Below, in pieces: positions 32,740 to 41,004 of a DNA stretch of 64,000 nucleotides. The stretch is taken from NCBI GenBank assembly GCA_015062115.1, contig SUVG01000008.1, forward strand, positions 1 to 64,000, written 5' to 3'. The position numbers and the translations under genes were made by a program. The notes beneath the pieces were generated by a model, which did not search any database, was not told where the DNA came from, and worked only from the letters and a program-made list of their open reading frames with translations. Each line of letters starts with the position of its first letter. The first letter of the stretch is position 1. The stretch is from Elusimicrobium sp. Lineage in GTDB: Bacteria; Elusimicrobiota; Elusimicrobia; Elusimicrobiales; Elusimicrobiaceae.

Positions 32740-35335
32740 ATTTCTTAAAGAAGTTTCGTACTTTTTGCCATAAAGTCGGGTTCTTCTCTATGGGCTGGGG
32801 TTGCACATGGAGCGGATTTTGGGCCGCCTTGTCTGCCCGCTTAAAGAGCAGGGCCGAAATACTGGCTAATGCCGCCGGGATACCTAACAAGGCCGCCGCA
32901 GTAGCCCCTTGAGTAGAGAGCAGGCCGGCATCAATAAAGCGTTGGGCCAAATCGGTAAGCAACATGGGGCCGAAGGCGCAACTGATGGCGCTTGCTACAA
33001 TAAGCGAGATAATACGGTCTTGCGTTTTGGGGTTTTTGGCCGTGCGGGAGAAAGCCAAGGTAAACGCGGTGGAAATACCCAGTTCAGCAGCAAATAACGA
33101 GGCCGTCAATAAATATACATTACTTTGGGCCGCCGTCAGCGAAGCAAACCCGCCTAACGCACCCAAAGCGGTGGCAATAGCCATATTGTTTTTGGGGAAC
33201 CATTTCAAAAAGTGTCCCGCCAAGTAGCGCCCCAAAAGGAACGGTACGGCAAATTGAGCAATCCCGAATAAGTACTGCATGGACGGATTTTGCGTAAGAG
33301 AGGGTAAAAGAAGCAGAAATCCGCTGTTAAAAGAAACCTCTACCGCGTTCATGATAAGTAACCCGGTCAAAAGCGGAGCTACCCCTTTTTCTTCTTTGAA
33401 TAAGCGCAGGTATTCGCTGTTTTTGGTTTTTTCCCACAGGCTTGCCTTGGTTTTTTCGGCTAAAGACGGGGCCTTAACAGGTTTTGTGTTGGGGAGTCTG
33501 CCGCTATTGATACCGATGGCCGCCGCCGCCACTAACGGGATAGGTAAGGCAAAGGTTAAACTCCAATCTAAACCCAAAACCGCCGTGGAAACAAACGGGA
33601 ACGCAAACGAGGCCGCCATACCTGCCGCACGGGCAAGTTCGGTATAGGAGTTGCGCTTTTGGAGAACTAAATCGCTTTCGCCTTTGCTGATTTCCGTAAT
33701 CATCGGGCCCACGGAGTTATGTACAAGCACCCCCCCTACGCTGGCAATGGTAATGCAAGCCAAAGTTTTATAGAAGTGGAGCATGGCATTGGCTTCGGCC
33801 ACAAAGGAACCGTCCAGGCCGCACAGGGTTACCCCGCCTAAAAAACCCAGACCCATTAACCCAAGTCCTAAATTTAAGGCCGCTTTTCTGCCGATTTTTT
33901 GTTTTAAGTAGTTAGCGAAGAAAGCCCCCACGGAATACGGGAAATAGGTGGCCACGGCTACCAAAATGTTATCTTCCAGGGAAAGGCCGAAACTTGTGCC
34001 GAAGTTGGAAATAACCGGGGTGGCTACTTCCAAACCCATCACGGCAGAGGCCAAATACAGGCTGGCGCGTTGCAAAGCGGAATTTACTTTTACGGGTTCT
34101 TCGATAGCAGGTGCGGCTTGTTTCTTTTTGCCAAGGCCTAACCAGTTGCGTACTTTTTGCACCAAAGAAGTCTTTTGGGCGGGAGTATCCAAAACAGGGG
34201 CAATATCTCCCTCGGGCAGTCTAACCGAGGGCGCGGCTTCAACCGTGGTTTCCGTGCCGGCAGTCGGGTGCGAAACGGCACCTGTATTTAACTGTTCGGG
34301 AGAGGTTTTTAACGGATCCAGGGTTAAGGTCAGTTCGGATAAAACGGCCGGTTTGGAGGCTTGTTTCGCGGGCGCGGTGAAGGACGGCAAGCGTACGGAT
34401 ACCGGGGCAGTCAGGTTCATCCATAATACGGTGGCACTATGGCTGCTGTCAGCACTTAAAGCAGAATGTTCGCCATAAGTGGACAGATAACTGCGCAGGG
34501 CCTCATTTAAGAAGGGTTCCTTGCCCGGCGTTACGGGCAGGGAAAGCGGCAATTTGTGTAATACGGCGTATTGCGCGATTCCTTGAAAAAGAGCGGCATA
34601 TTTGCCTTTTGTTTCGCGGGAAAAAGCCGTTAAGCGGTCGTACTCAGCCAAGCGCAAGCAGGCGCGGGCATAGTTGGTGGCGGCTGATAACGCGAGCGGC
34701 GTGCCGATTGCTTTGTGATAGAAATCTTCCAGTACGGATAAATCTTCCCGGGTGCCGAAAAGGGCCAAGGCGGAGGCGTCCGTCAAACCTTCGGCTGCTT
34801 GGGCAAGAACGTCGGGGTGGTTTTGGAAAACATGGGAAAAAGAAAGATCCTTAAGCAGTTCCACCGCCGGGAGTTTAGCCGTTAAGTCTTGTTTCCAGTA
34901 AGAGGAAGCTTGGATATTTTGTTCGGCGGTAGTATAACCGTGCAAGGCCAGCGTAACATATTCCGTTCTCAACCAATTATGATGCCCGGGTAAGTGTTTT
35001 GCTTTTAAGATACCTTCGGCTAACGATTTGAAGTCCGGTAAATCTAACGCTTGGCGGACTTGTTGCAATCCCGTGTTTTGTTTGAGAACTGCTCGGCTGA
35101 TATTTCTTTCCAGTTGGGTGTAAATAGCGGGAGAAAAGTTCGGCGCAAGGTGTAAACCATTGGTATTGATGGTTGTAGGCAGTTTGACGGGGCGCAGAGG
35201 TGCCTTGCCGAGGGTTACGGCGGCCGACACTCCTTTTGCCGTATTTTTTAATACTTGTGCCTGCGCGGGGGTAAGTTGCCCAGCCAGTAAAGCGAAAACT
35301 AAAACGAACGATATAACTTTTTTCATCTCTATCAA
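32738..35335 (-). CDS. Fusion of exported helical domain with MFS transporter, 865 aa
   Basis: Unusual layout: a signal-type N-terminus (MKKVISFVLVFALLAGQ, ending PAQAQ), then about 400 mostly soluble residues with helical repeats (FKSLAEGILKAKHLPGHHN; HPDVLAQAAEGLTDASALAL) and a Pro/Thr-rich linker, then from about residue 430 a 12-helix major-facilitator domain, including the loop NYLKQKIGRKAALNLGLGLM (MFS motif A position), ending in basic KVRNFFKK. Ordinary MFS proteins lack such an exported extension. The N-terminal part could capture substrate in the periplasm. A second start (MKK) lies nine bases downstream. The leader holds a terminator and a structured element. Confidence 0.8.
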   Translation of the reverse strand: MIEMKKVISFVLVFALLAGQLTPAQAQVLKNTAKGVSAAVTLGKAPLRPVKLPTTINTNGLHLAPNFSPAIYTQLERNISRAVLKQNTGLQQVRQALDLPDFKSLAEGILKAKHLPGHHNWLRTEYVTLALHGYTTAEQNIQASSYWKQDLTAKLPAVELLKDLSFSHVFQNHPDVLAQAAEGLTDASALALFGTREDLSVLEDFYHKAIGTPLALSAATNYARACLRLAEYDRLTAFSRETKGKYAALFQGIAQYAVLHKLPLSLPVTPGKEPFLNEALRSYLSTYGEHSALSADSSHSATVLWMNLTAPVSVRLPSFTAPAKQASKPAVLSELTLTLDPLKTSPEQLNTGAVSHPTAGTETTVEAAPSVRLPEGDIAPVLDTPAQKTSLVQKVRNWLGLGKKKQAAPAIEEPVKVNSALQRASLYLASAVMGLEVATPVISNFGTSFGLSLEDNILVAVATYFPYSVGAFFANYLKQKIGRKAALNLGLGLMGLGFLGGVTLCGLDGSFVAEANAMLHFYKTLACITIASVGGVLVHNSVGPMITEISKGESDLVLQKRNSYTELARAAGMAASFAFPFVSTAVLGLDWSLTFALPIPLVAAAAIGINSGRLPNTKPVKAPSLAEKTKASLWEKTKNSEYLRLFKEEKGVAPLLTGLLIMNAVEVSFNSGFLLLLPSLTQNPSMQYLFGIAQFAVPFLLGRYLAGHFLKWFPKNNMAIATALGALGGFASLTAAQSNVYLLTASLFAAELGISTAFTLAFSRTAKNPKTQDRIISLIVASAISCAFGPMLLTDLAQRFIDAGLLSTQGATAAALLGIPAALASISALLFKRADKAAQNPLHVQPQPIEKNPTLWQKVRNFFKK

Positions 35336-35357
35336 ATTCCTAAATTAAAATGTCCAC

Positions 35358-35388
35358 AAAAAACCCCGCTCTTTTATTTCGAGCGGGG
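35358..35388 (-). terminator. Terminator in the leader of the MFS-fusion gene
   Basis: On the minus strand CCCCGCTC, nine-base loop, GAGCGGGG, then TTTTTT, only 22 bases before the start codon at 35335. A terminator placed before its own gene suggests conditional attenuation. Confidence 0.75.
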
Positions 35389-35429
35389 TGGTTTTTAATA
35401 ATCTCAAATTTACATTACATTACGCAAAC

Positions 35430-35513
35430 CACGCCCCGCCGTCTAAACATAATAATAGACACCATGCTAATTTGTAGCATGGAACGTACTTGGCTAATAA
35501 GACGGATAGCGTG
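35430..35513 (-). promoter_or_regulatory. Candidate riboswitch-like structured leader
   Basis: Coaxial three-tier fold: CACGC/GCGTG (35430-35434 with 35509-35513), CCGTCT/AGACGG (35439-35444 with 35500-35505), a symmetric 17/17 internal loop, and an 8-bp apical hairpin CCATGCTA/TAGCATGG (35462-35469 with 35475-35482). It lies between a minus-strand TATAAT (near 35567-35572) and the leader terminator of the MFS-fusion gene. No known riboswitch consensus recognised. Confidence 0.5.
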
Positions 35514-35624
35514 TTTTTGCATAAAAGTTCAGTTAAAAAGTGTTATTAAAAAAACGACCCAATTATTATAGCAATTTTTTTTAAGAAAATGAAAAATTTT
35601 TCTAACCTATTTTAAGATTTTCTT

Positions 35625-35652
35625 TTTACACGCAAGTTTGTTACAGTATAAA
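35625..35652 (+). promoter_or_regulatory. Candidate promoter of the sigma-factor operon
   Basis: TTTACA (35625-35630), 16-bp spacer, TATAAA (35647-35652), 66 bases before the sigma gene. Confidence 0.4.
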
Positions 35653-35717
35653 AAAGTGATTTTTCACGAGAAAAAAATAAAATGCAATAAAAAATAAAAG
35701 GTTGGGGTTATACAGAT

Positions 35718-36308
35718 ATGGAAGATAAATTTACCGAACGGACGGACGACCAGTTGGTAGAACTTTTCCGTGCAGGAAACGAAAAAGCCTTTGAAGAATT
35801 GGTGTACCGTTACAAAAACCCGTTGTATCAGTATATTATGTCCCTCGTGCAAGACGAGGGTGCGGCGGGAGATTTGTTCCAAGAAGTGTTTATTTCGTTC
35901 TTTAAAAATGTGGGTAAGTATGAGGCTCGCGGGAAGTTTAAGTCGTGGTTGTTTTTAACGGCCCGAAACAGAGTGTTTAATTTCTTTCGGGATCGATATA
36001 AACTTTCCTCGCTGGATCAAACCGATGAAGAAGGGAACTCCGTTTTTCACGAAACATTGGAAGACGGCCAATTGGCCCCTTTAGAGGAATTATCCGGCAA
36101 AGAGGCGGAAGAAATGATTCGCCGCGCTTCTTTACAACTTCCCCCCCGTCAACGGGAAATGATTTACTTGCGGCAGTATTTATCCTTTAAGGAAATTGCC
36201 GAATTATTAGGGCGCCCGCTGGGCACCGTACTGGCCGATTGCCACCGCGCCGTAAAAAAAATGCGCCAGTTGCTGGAAAAGCAAAATCACCGAGAGGTAA
36301 CTTTATGA
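35718..36308 (+). CDS. ECF-type RNA polymerase sigma factor
   Basis: 196 residues with only the two domains of ECF sigma factors: sigma2 (FEELVYRYKNPLYQYIMSLV, AAGDLFQEVFISFFKNVGKY, RGKFKSWLFLTARNRVFNFF) and sigma4 (LPPRQREMIYLRQYLSFKEIAELLGRPLGTV as its helix-turn-helix). The gene for a zinc-finger anti-sigma factor overlaps its stop by four bases (ATGA), the standard arrangement. It may control the third gene and envelope functions. Confidence 0.93.
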   Translation: MEDKFTERTDDQLVELFRAGNEKAFEELVYRYKNPLYQYIMSLVQDEGAAGDLFQEVFISFFKNVGKYEARGKFKSWLFLTARNRVFNFFRDRYKLSSLDQTDEEGNSVFHETLEDGQLAPLEELSGKEAEEMIRRASLQLPPRQREMIYLRQYLSFKEIAELLGRPLGTVLADCHRAVKKMRQLLEKQNHREVTL

Positions 36309-36706
36309 AATTATGTGAAAACTTGATGCTTTACGCGCAAGGAGAGTTGGAAGGAGCGGAGAAAGCCCGTTTTGAAGAGCACTTGAAAGATTGTGCTTCC
36401 TGCCAAAAAGAACTGGCCTTTCTTACTCAAATGGACGAAGCTCTTTCCGCCCCGGCGGCCCCTGCCGGTGTGGTAGAGGAGTTGTTTTCCAAAACGACGC
36501 GTAAAAAATCGTTTTTAGCCGGTTGGAAACCGGTATTTGCAAGCACGGCTCTGTTGGGAGTAGCACTTTTCGTTACTTTTATGGGCCTGCAACCGGACAA
36601 AGCCGCTTTTGACGCAAATGAAGTGATTGCGTACATGAGCGAAAATTTGGACGCCGAATATCAATCTTTCGCGGAAGATTTGGCCGCGTTTGAAGAAGAA
36701 TTCTAG
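36305..36706 (+). CDS. Anti-sigma factor with putative zinc finger (zf-HC2)
   Basis: 133 residues from ATG 36305 (overlap ATGA with the sigma gene). The N-terminal H-X3-C-X2-C site appears as EEHLKDCASCQKEL, the anti-sigma domain that sequesters ECF sigma factors; one membrane helix at about 75-92 (VFASTALLGVALFVTFMG) and a short acidic periplasmic tail. Release would need proteolysis or a signal at the membrane. Confidence 0.88.
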   Translation: MKLCENLMLYAQGELEGAEKARFEEHLKDCASCQKELAFLTQMDEALSAPAAPAGVVEELFSKTTRKKSFLAGWKPVFASTALLGVALFVTFMGLQPDKAAFDANEVIAYMSENLDAEYQSFAEDLAAFEEEF

Positions 36707-36719
36707 GAGGGTAAATTAT

Positions 36720-37319
36720 ATGAAGAAACTGTTAGTTGTTATGATGATGAGCGCCTTGTGCCTGCCTGTGTTTGCCAAGGACGATTGTGCTGGGGATAAA
36801 CATCCCTTTAAAGACGGCCGTACACACTTTGCGGTTCGCTGTAAAAAAGTCGCTCAAGAAAGCGAGTTTAAAAAAGCCCACAGAGAGCATAAAGCCAAAA
36901 TGGAAGCCACCGAAGAAAAAGTGGAAAAATTGGTAGAAGAATACAATAAACTCAAACCGGGTAAGAAAAAAGACGCTAAAAAAGCCGAAATCGCCGCCAT
37001 TGTGGCCGGTATCCGTGACGAGCAAATCAAATTCAAAGAACAACAAATCGTCAAATTCCAAGAACGCCTGGAAGTAATGAAAAAGGGTTTGGAAGAACAA
37101 AAAACGGAAGAATCCAAACAAGCCTGGGTGGAAAAAAAGACGGACGCCGTTATTGCCGACGAAGGGGACTTAGATGTGCTTTTTAAGGGCGAAATGGGCC
37201 CCGCCCCTCACAAAGACGGGAAATTTGACCATAAAGGCAAAAGAGGCCACGGCCCCAAAGGCCCCCGCGGCCCGAAAGGCCCGAGAAAAGAAGGCCCCCG
37301 TAACGACGATAAAAAATAA
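36720..37319 (+). CDS. Secreted coiled-coil protein with Gly-Pro-Lys tail
   Basis: 199 residues from ATG 36720 with GGAGGG upstream; the frame is open to 36690. Signal peptide about 19 residues (ends VFA/K). Two Cys near the mature N-terminus, then a long charged coiled coil (about 50-145, Lys/Glu heptads) and a C-terminal tail rich in collagen-like GPKGPRGPKGP triplets. Position as third gene of the sigma/anti-sigma operon and the Spy/CpxP-like helical, charged nature suggest an envelope-stress periplasmic protein; unproven. Confidence 0.7.
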   Translation: MKKLLVVMMMSALCLPVFAKDDCAGDKHPFKDGRTHFAVRCKKVAQESEFKKAHREHKAKMEATEEKVEKLVEEYNKLKPGKKKDAKKAEIAAIVAGIRDEQIKFKEQQIVKFQERLEVMKKGLEEQKTEESKQAWVEKKTDAVIADEGDLDVLFKGEMGPAPHKDGKFDHKGKRGHGPKGPRGPKGPRKEGPRNDDKK

Positions 37320-37330
37320 TCTAAACCAAA

Positions 37331-37364
37331 GAAAAAATCCCGCTTGATGAAAGCGGGATTTTTT
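37331..37364 (+). terminator. Intrinsic terminator
   Basis: AAAAATCCCGCTT/AAGCGGGATTTTTT, ending the sigma operon and also the minus-strand lipoprotein gene. Confidence 0.9.
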
Positions 37365-37382
37365 ATGTAAAGGGACAAACAA

Positions 37383-37706
37383 TTAGTTGGTGCCCAAGAG
37401 TTCCGCCCAAGCGGCTTTTTCATCAGCCAATTGTTGTTTGGCCGATTCAATTTTTTCTTCAATCGCTTCCTTGGCTACATCAGCGGCCGTTTTGGTGCCG
37501 GCGGCAATGGCAGCGGCGTTTTGGGCGTTTTGATAGGCTTGTTTGGCTTCCAACAATTTTTGGCGGGTTTCAGCCGATTTTTGCAAAGCCTGTTCCAAGG
37601 TAATGGTTTGCTGGGTGGTGGAAGTGGCACCGGTGGTCGTGCCGGTGGTGGCGCAGCCGGCCGTCAATACGGCGGCGGCCAAAAGGGTAAATACGGTTTT
37701 TTTCAT
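37383..37706 (-). CDS. Small lipoprotein, coiled coil
   Basis: 107 residues. Lipoprotein signal with lipobox LTAGC (Cys18), Thr/Gly-rich spacer, then one long Ala/Gln/Glu-rich alpha helix (about 35-105) with heptad spacing, similar in layout to Lpp-type or ornithine-rich small lipoproteins. Probably attached to the outer membrane inner leaflet. AAGGAG ribosome site. Exact role unknown. Confidence 0.75.
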   Translation of the reverse strand: MKKTVFTLLAAAVLTAGCATTGTTTGATSTTQQTITLEQALQKSAETRQKLLEAKQAYQNAQNAAAIAAGTKTAADVAKEAIEEKIESAKQQLADEKAAWAELLGTN

Positions 37707-37772
37707 GTTGTTAACTCCTTAATAATCTTTCTATATCCTATAACATATTCTATAAAAAATAAAAGGAAAATT

Positions 37773-38180
37773 TTATTTTCTTCTAAATACTACAAATTTA
37801 TTTAAGAAAAAACTAACCAGTGCCACCAAAAACGAACTGATAAGCCCCGCCAAATACAGGTTTTGCATACCCGCTCCCGTCAGTAATTTCAAAATTCCCA
37901 CATTGACGAAATAGCACACAACATAGACGGAAAAGAATTTGAAAATAAGGCGGTTGTCGGGGTTATCAAAAACAAAAGCGCCTAATGTTTTGAAACTAAA
38001 ACAAATGCCGATTACCGTGGACAAAAACACGGCTAATGCATAATGGCAACCCGCAAAGATAAACAGCGCATAAAGCCCGTAGGCAAAAGCGGTGTTGAGC
38101 GTGCCGATAATTAAAAAGCGGATAAATTGCTCGGGCACTTTGGTAAGACGGGAAAGGCAAACGGAAATTTTTTGAAGCAT
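37773..38180 (-). CDS. GtrA-family membrane protein
   Basis: 135 residues, four membrane helices. The motifs FIRFLIIGTLNTAFAYGLYAL at the first helix and the C-terminal FFLNKFVVFRRK are characteristic of GtrA/DPMS1-like proteins, proposed to flip undecaprenyl-linked sugars for cell-surface glycan modification. It follows the HEAGH membrane-protein gene by eight bases, in the same operon. Confidence 0.9.
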   Translation of the reverse strand: MLQKISVCLSRLTKVPEQFIRFLIIGTLNTAFAYGLYALFIFAGCHYALAVFLSTVIGICFSFKTLGAFVFDNPDNRLIFKFFSVYVVCYFVNVGILKLLTGAGMQNLYLAGLISSFLVALVSFFLNKFVVFRRK

Positions 38181-38188
38181 TTTTCTTC

Positions 38189-38836
38189 CTAATTCATAAA
38201 AAAGCGGTCATGGGCGTCTGTATCGTCGTTATAGTTATGCTTGTCGGGGTTGTTCCAAGCCCAAAAATGCGTGGCAGATAAATACACCCCCAATACGGTT
38301 AAAAAGGCACTCAACCCGTAAAAAGCATGGCGGATATGCCACTCGTACCCTTCGGTGCCGAACCATTTATGCATGTAATCCCAGTCGGGTACGGCTTCCG
38401 GTCCCGTGGCATTAAGCAGAACGATAACCGGATCCAAACTACAACCCGCGTAGTGGCCTACACTATAGCAGGCAATAGCAAGTAACAGGAGGCAAATATC
38501 GGCTTGAATTTCTTTTCCCCGACGGAGAAAAATAAAAAATGCCAGTAGAGGAACGCCCAGTTCCATAATGGTTCCCCCTAAAATGGTCATTTTGAAATTT
38601 CCTAAAAAAGCCATTCTAAACAAGGGGTGTCCCGCTTCGTGAATACCAATAGTAAAGAGTTGTAAAACTCCTGCCAAACCGAAAGTCTTGGGGCCGATCA
38701 AATACTCGTACATCCCCCAAGTTCCTAAGATGATAAACAAAATTCCTTTCCACCCGTATTTCCAAAATAAAGGGCCTTTGCGGTACGGGTCTAAAAAATC
38801 CCAAAAAGTGTTCCAGATATTTTTCATTTTATTCAA
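38189..38836 (-). CDS. Membrane protein with HEAGH motif, possible metalloprotease
   Basis: 215 residues (ATG 38836; MKN at 38827 possible). About five hydrophobic segments. The second membrane region contains GIHEAGHPLF, a zinc-protease type HExxH, followed by GGTIMELGVPLLAF as in intramembrane M50-like proteins; a later GHYAGCSLDP could give a third ligand. Most of the rest matches no family I recognise. Operon partner of a GtrA protein, so a role in envelope biology is plausible. Confidence 0.6.
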   Translation of the reverse strand: MNKMKNIWNTFWDFLDPYRKGPLFWKYGWKGILFIILGTWGMYEYLIGPKTFGLAGVLQLFTIGIHEAGHPLFRMAFLGNFKMTILGGTIMELGVPLLAFFIFLRRGKEIQADICLLLLAIACYSVGHYAGCSLDPVIVLLNATGPEAVPDWDYMHKWFGTEGYEWHIRHAFYGLSAFLTVLGVYLSATHFWAWNNPDKHNYNDDTDAHDRFFMN

Positions 38837-38908
38837 TCCGTTTAACCTTCTTATATTGTACCGAAAAAAGAACGCAACGAAAAAACATTTTTTCTCCTGC
38901 TTAAAAAA

Positions 38909-38966
38909 GGGTTAGTTTTTTATTTCCCCCTCTCTATGGGTTATTGCGTTTCTAAAAAACTAATCC
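38909..38966 (+). promoter_or_regulatory. Long hairpin in the leader of the aax operon
   Basis: GGGTTAGTTTTTTA (38909-38922) pairs with TAAAAAACTAATCC (38953-38966) over 14 bp, with one G-U pair on the plus strand; loop of 30 bases. It lies 122 bases before the porin gene. Strand preference (G-U on plus, A-C on minus) fits a plus leader. Confidence 0.45.
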
Positions 38967-39088
38967 AAATTTTGCCTTGCTCGTTTTTGAAGGCCTTTGT
39001 ATTTTTTTAGTACAGCCGACTTACAACCGGTTGCAACAAGCAGTAAAGCAGTAAAAATCCAGTTCAGAAACTGTTTACGGGGGTAAAC

Positions 39089-40336
39089 ATGAACATAACA
39101 AAAACAATGCTTGCGGCAGTGATGGCCTTTGCCTGTTCTGCCGTTTCCGCCCAAGGGTTTTATATGGCGGAAGATATAGAAGAAGAACTCGTCTTAACTC
39201 CGGTCAAGCACGAACAGCGCTTGGCCTCACGCAAAAAAGTGGAGAAACATCCCTTCAACGATGCCGGGCAAGCCTATTTTGATGCTAAAAAAGAATTGGC
39301 TGAAAAAACCGGATTACAAATCGGTATGGATATTTCCTACACGGCCCAACGCTCTACACCAAACGGCAAACAAACTTCTATTCAGGGTATTTACTACCCG
39401 TATTTGACTTGGAATTTGTTCAAAAACACGGCCTTTGGTTCCGGTCAGTTAAATGTTAACTACAATTTGGTGCGTTACTGGGGAGCCTCCGCGGCTACCT
39501 TGGCAGACCGCTCCAACTTTGCCGTTCCGATTAACGACTATCCCGCCAACCAAGAGATTTTCTCCCAGTTTTCCTATACGCATACTTTGCCGGGAGAAAT
39601 GGATTGGTTGTCGGTAACGGTGGGGCAATTCCCGCTTTATAACTTCGACGGTACCGAATACTTAGATAACCAACAAACGGGGTTGATGAACTATGCCATG
39701 TCGCAAAATGCGTCCGCGGCGTACACCTCGGCCTCTTTCGGCGGTTACTTGCAAGCGCAAAACGATTTAATCAGTTTTGCGGCCGGGTATCAAGATGCTA
39801 CCAATGTAAGCGGTGAAACCATTGAACTTAAAGACGCCTTCAGCGGTAAATATACGCTGTTCGGTTCGTTGTCTTTAACGCCCGAATTTGATATGGGCCA
39901 AGGGCAATACAGTTTCATGTACTACTATCAGCCGTCCGTGCACGAACAACCCGAAAATGTAAACGGCTGGTCGTTTAATATGCAACAGAATATGGGCGAT
40001 AAGTGGGTCATGTTCGGGCGTATAAACGGTTCCAGCAATGGTGCAACGGCAGTAAGAAACTCGTTTGTATTGGGCGGTGCTTATTTGGATCCGTTTGAAA
40101 GAAATCCGCTCGATTCTATTGTGGCGGGTATTGCCTACAATCGTTTGAGCGGTAAAGGGCTCGGTTATCCGACCGACCGCCGCAACACCGAAATGGCAAT
40201 GGAATTTCAATGGAACATCGGTGTAGGTAAATTTATGACCATTACGCCGGACTTGCAACTCTATCCCAACCCGGGTTTAGATGAAGACGGAAAAATGGGG
40301 TTGGCTGTCGGGTTGCGTACGACGATTATGTTGTAG
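39089..40336 (+). CDS. aaxA: OprB-like outer-membrane porin, AaxA-type
   Basis: 415 residues. Signal peptide ends VSAQ. The mature protein shows OprB/carbohydrate-porin features: KTGLQIGMDISYTAQRS near the start, WLSVTVGQFPLYNFDG in the middle, and a C-terminal barrel strand ending MGLAVGLRTTIML. In Chlamydia the OprB-like AaxA is an arginine porin encoded with AaxB and AaxC; the same three-gene order follows here, so AaxA function is inferred mainly from context. Confidence 0.75.
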   Translation: MNITKTMLAAVMAFACSAVSAQGFYMAEDIEEELVLTPVKHEQRLASRKKVEKHPFNDAGQAYFDAKKELAEKTGLQIGMDISYTAQRSTPNGKQTSIQGIYYPYLTWNLFKNTAFGSGQLNVNYNLVRYWGASAATLADRSNFAVPINDYPANQEIFSQFSYTHTLPGEMDWLSVTVGQFPLYNFDGTEYLDNQQTGLMNYAMSQNASAAYTSASFGGYLQAQNDLISFAAGYQDATNVSGETIELKDAFSGKYTLFGSLSLTPEFDMGQGQYSFMYYYQPSVHEQPENVNGWSFNMQQNMGDKWVMFGRINGSSNGATAVRNSFVLGGAYLDPFERNPLDSIVAGIAYNRLSGKGLGYPTDRRNTEMAMEFQWNIGVGKFMTITPDLQLYPNPGLDEDGKMGLAVGLRTTIML

Positions 40337-40368
40337 TGGGGTAAAAAAGCAGTAAAAGGAGAATAATT

Positions 40369-40968
40369 ATGGAAAAATGTGATTTAACTTTAGGAACAAG
40401 ATATCCAACCTTGGCTTTTATCAGCGGAGGTGCCGGGCAAGCGGCGGACGGAATCCCGCCTCAGCCCTTTGAAACTTTCTGTTACGACTCTGCTTTGTTG
40501 GAAGCCAAAATAGAAAATTTCAATGTAGTTCCTTATACCTCGGTTTTGCCGAAGGAATTATACGGCAATATCGTGCCTGTAGATAAAGTGGTGAAGGACT
40601 TTCATCACGGAGCGGTGTTGGAAGTAATCATGGCCGGTAACGGGGCCCGCATCGAAGAACATAAGGCTATTGCCACGGGGGTAGGCATCTGCTGGGGTAA
40701 AGATAAGGAAGGCAAGTTAATCGGCGGTTGGGCGGCTGAATATGTGGAATATTTTGACACGCCCATTGATGATGAAATTGCTTCTGGTCATGCCAAAATG
40801 TGGCTGAATAAATCGTTAAACCACGAATTGGAAATCCGCGGGGTGGAAAAACACAGCGAATTCCAAATTTGGCATAACTACATCAACATCACCCAGCCGT
40901 TTGCTTATTGTTTAACGGTCATGGGTTTCTTGAACTTCAAATTTGCCAAACCGGTAGATGTGAAGTAA
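40369..40968 (+). CDS. aaxB: Pyruvoyl-dependent arginine decarboxylase, AaxB-type
   Basis: 199 residues. This family self-cleaves at a serine to make a pyruvoyl group and converts arginine to agmatine and CO2, consuming a proton. The cleavage site is seen as [12 protein letters not shown] with Thr57-Ser58, the same Thr-Ser pair as in Chlamydia AaxB. Later conserved blocks are [31 protein letters not shown] and [14 protein letters not shown] ribosome site. Located between an OprB-like porin and an APC antiporter. Confidence 0.92.
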   Translation: MEKCDLTLGTRYPTLAFISGGAGQAADGIPPQPFETFCYDSALLEAKIENFNVVPYTSVLPKELYGNIVPVDKVVKDFHHGAVLEVIMAGNGARIEEHKAIATGVGICWGKDKEGKLIGGWAAEYVEYFDTPIDDEIASGHAKMWLNKSLNHELEIRGVEKHSEFQIWHNYINITQPFAYCLTVMGFLNFKFAKPVDVK

Positions 40969-41004
40969 CGCTTGGGGTAAATAAATAGCGTTTTGGGGGA
41001 TATT

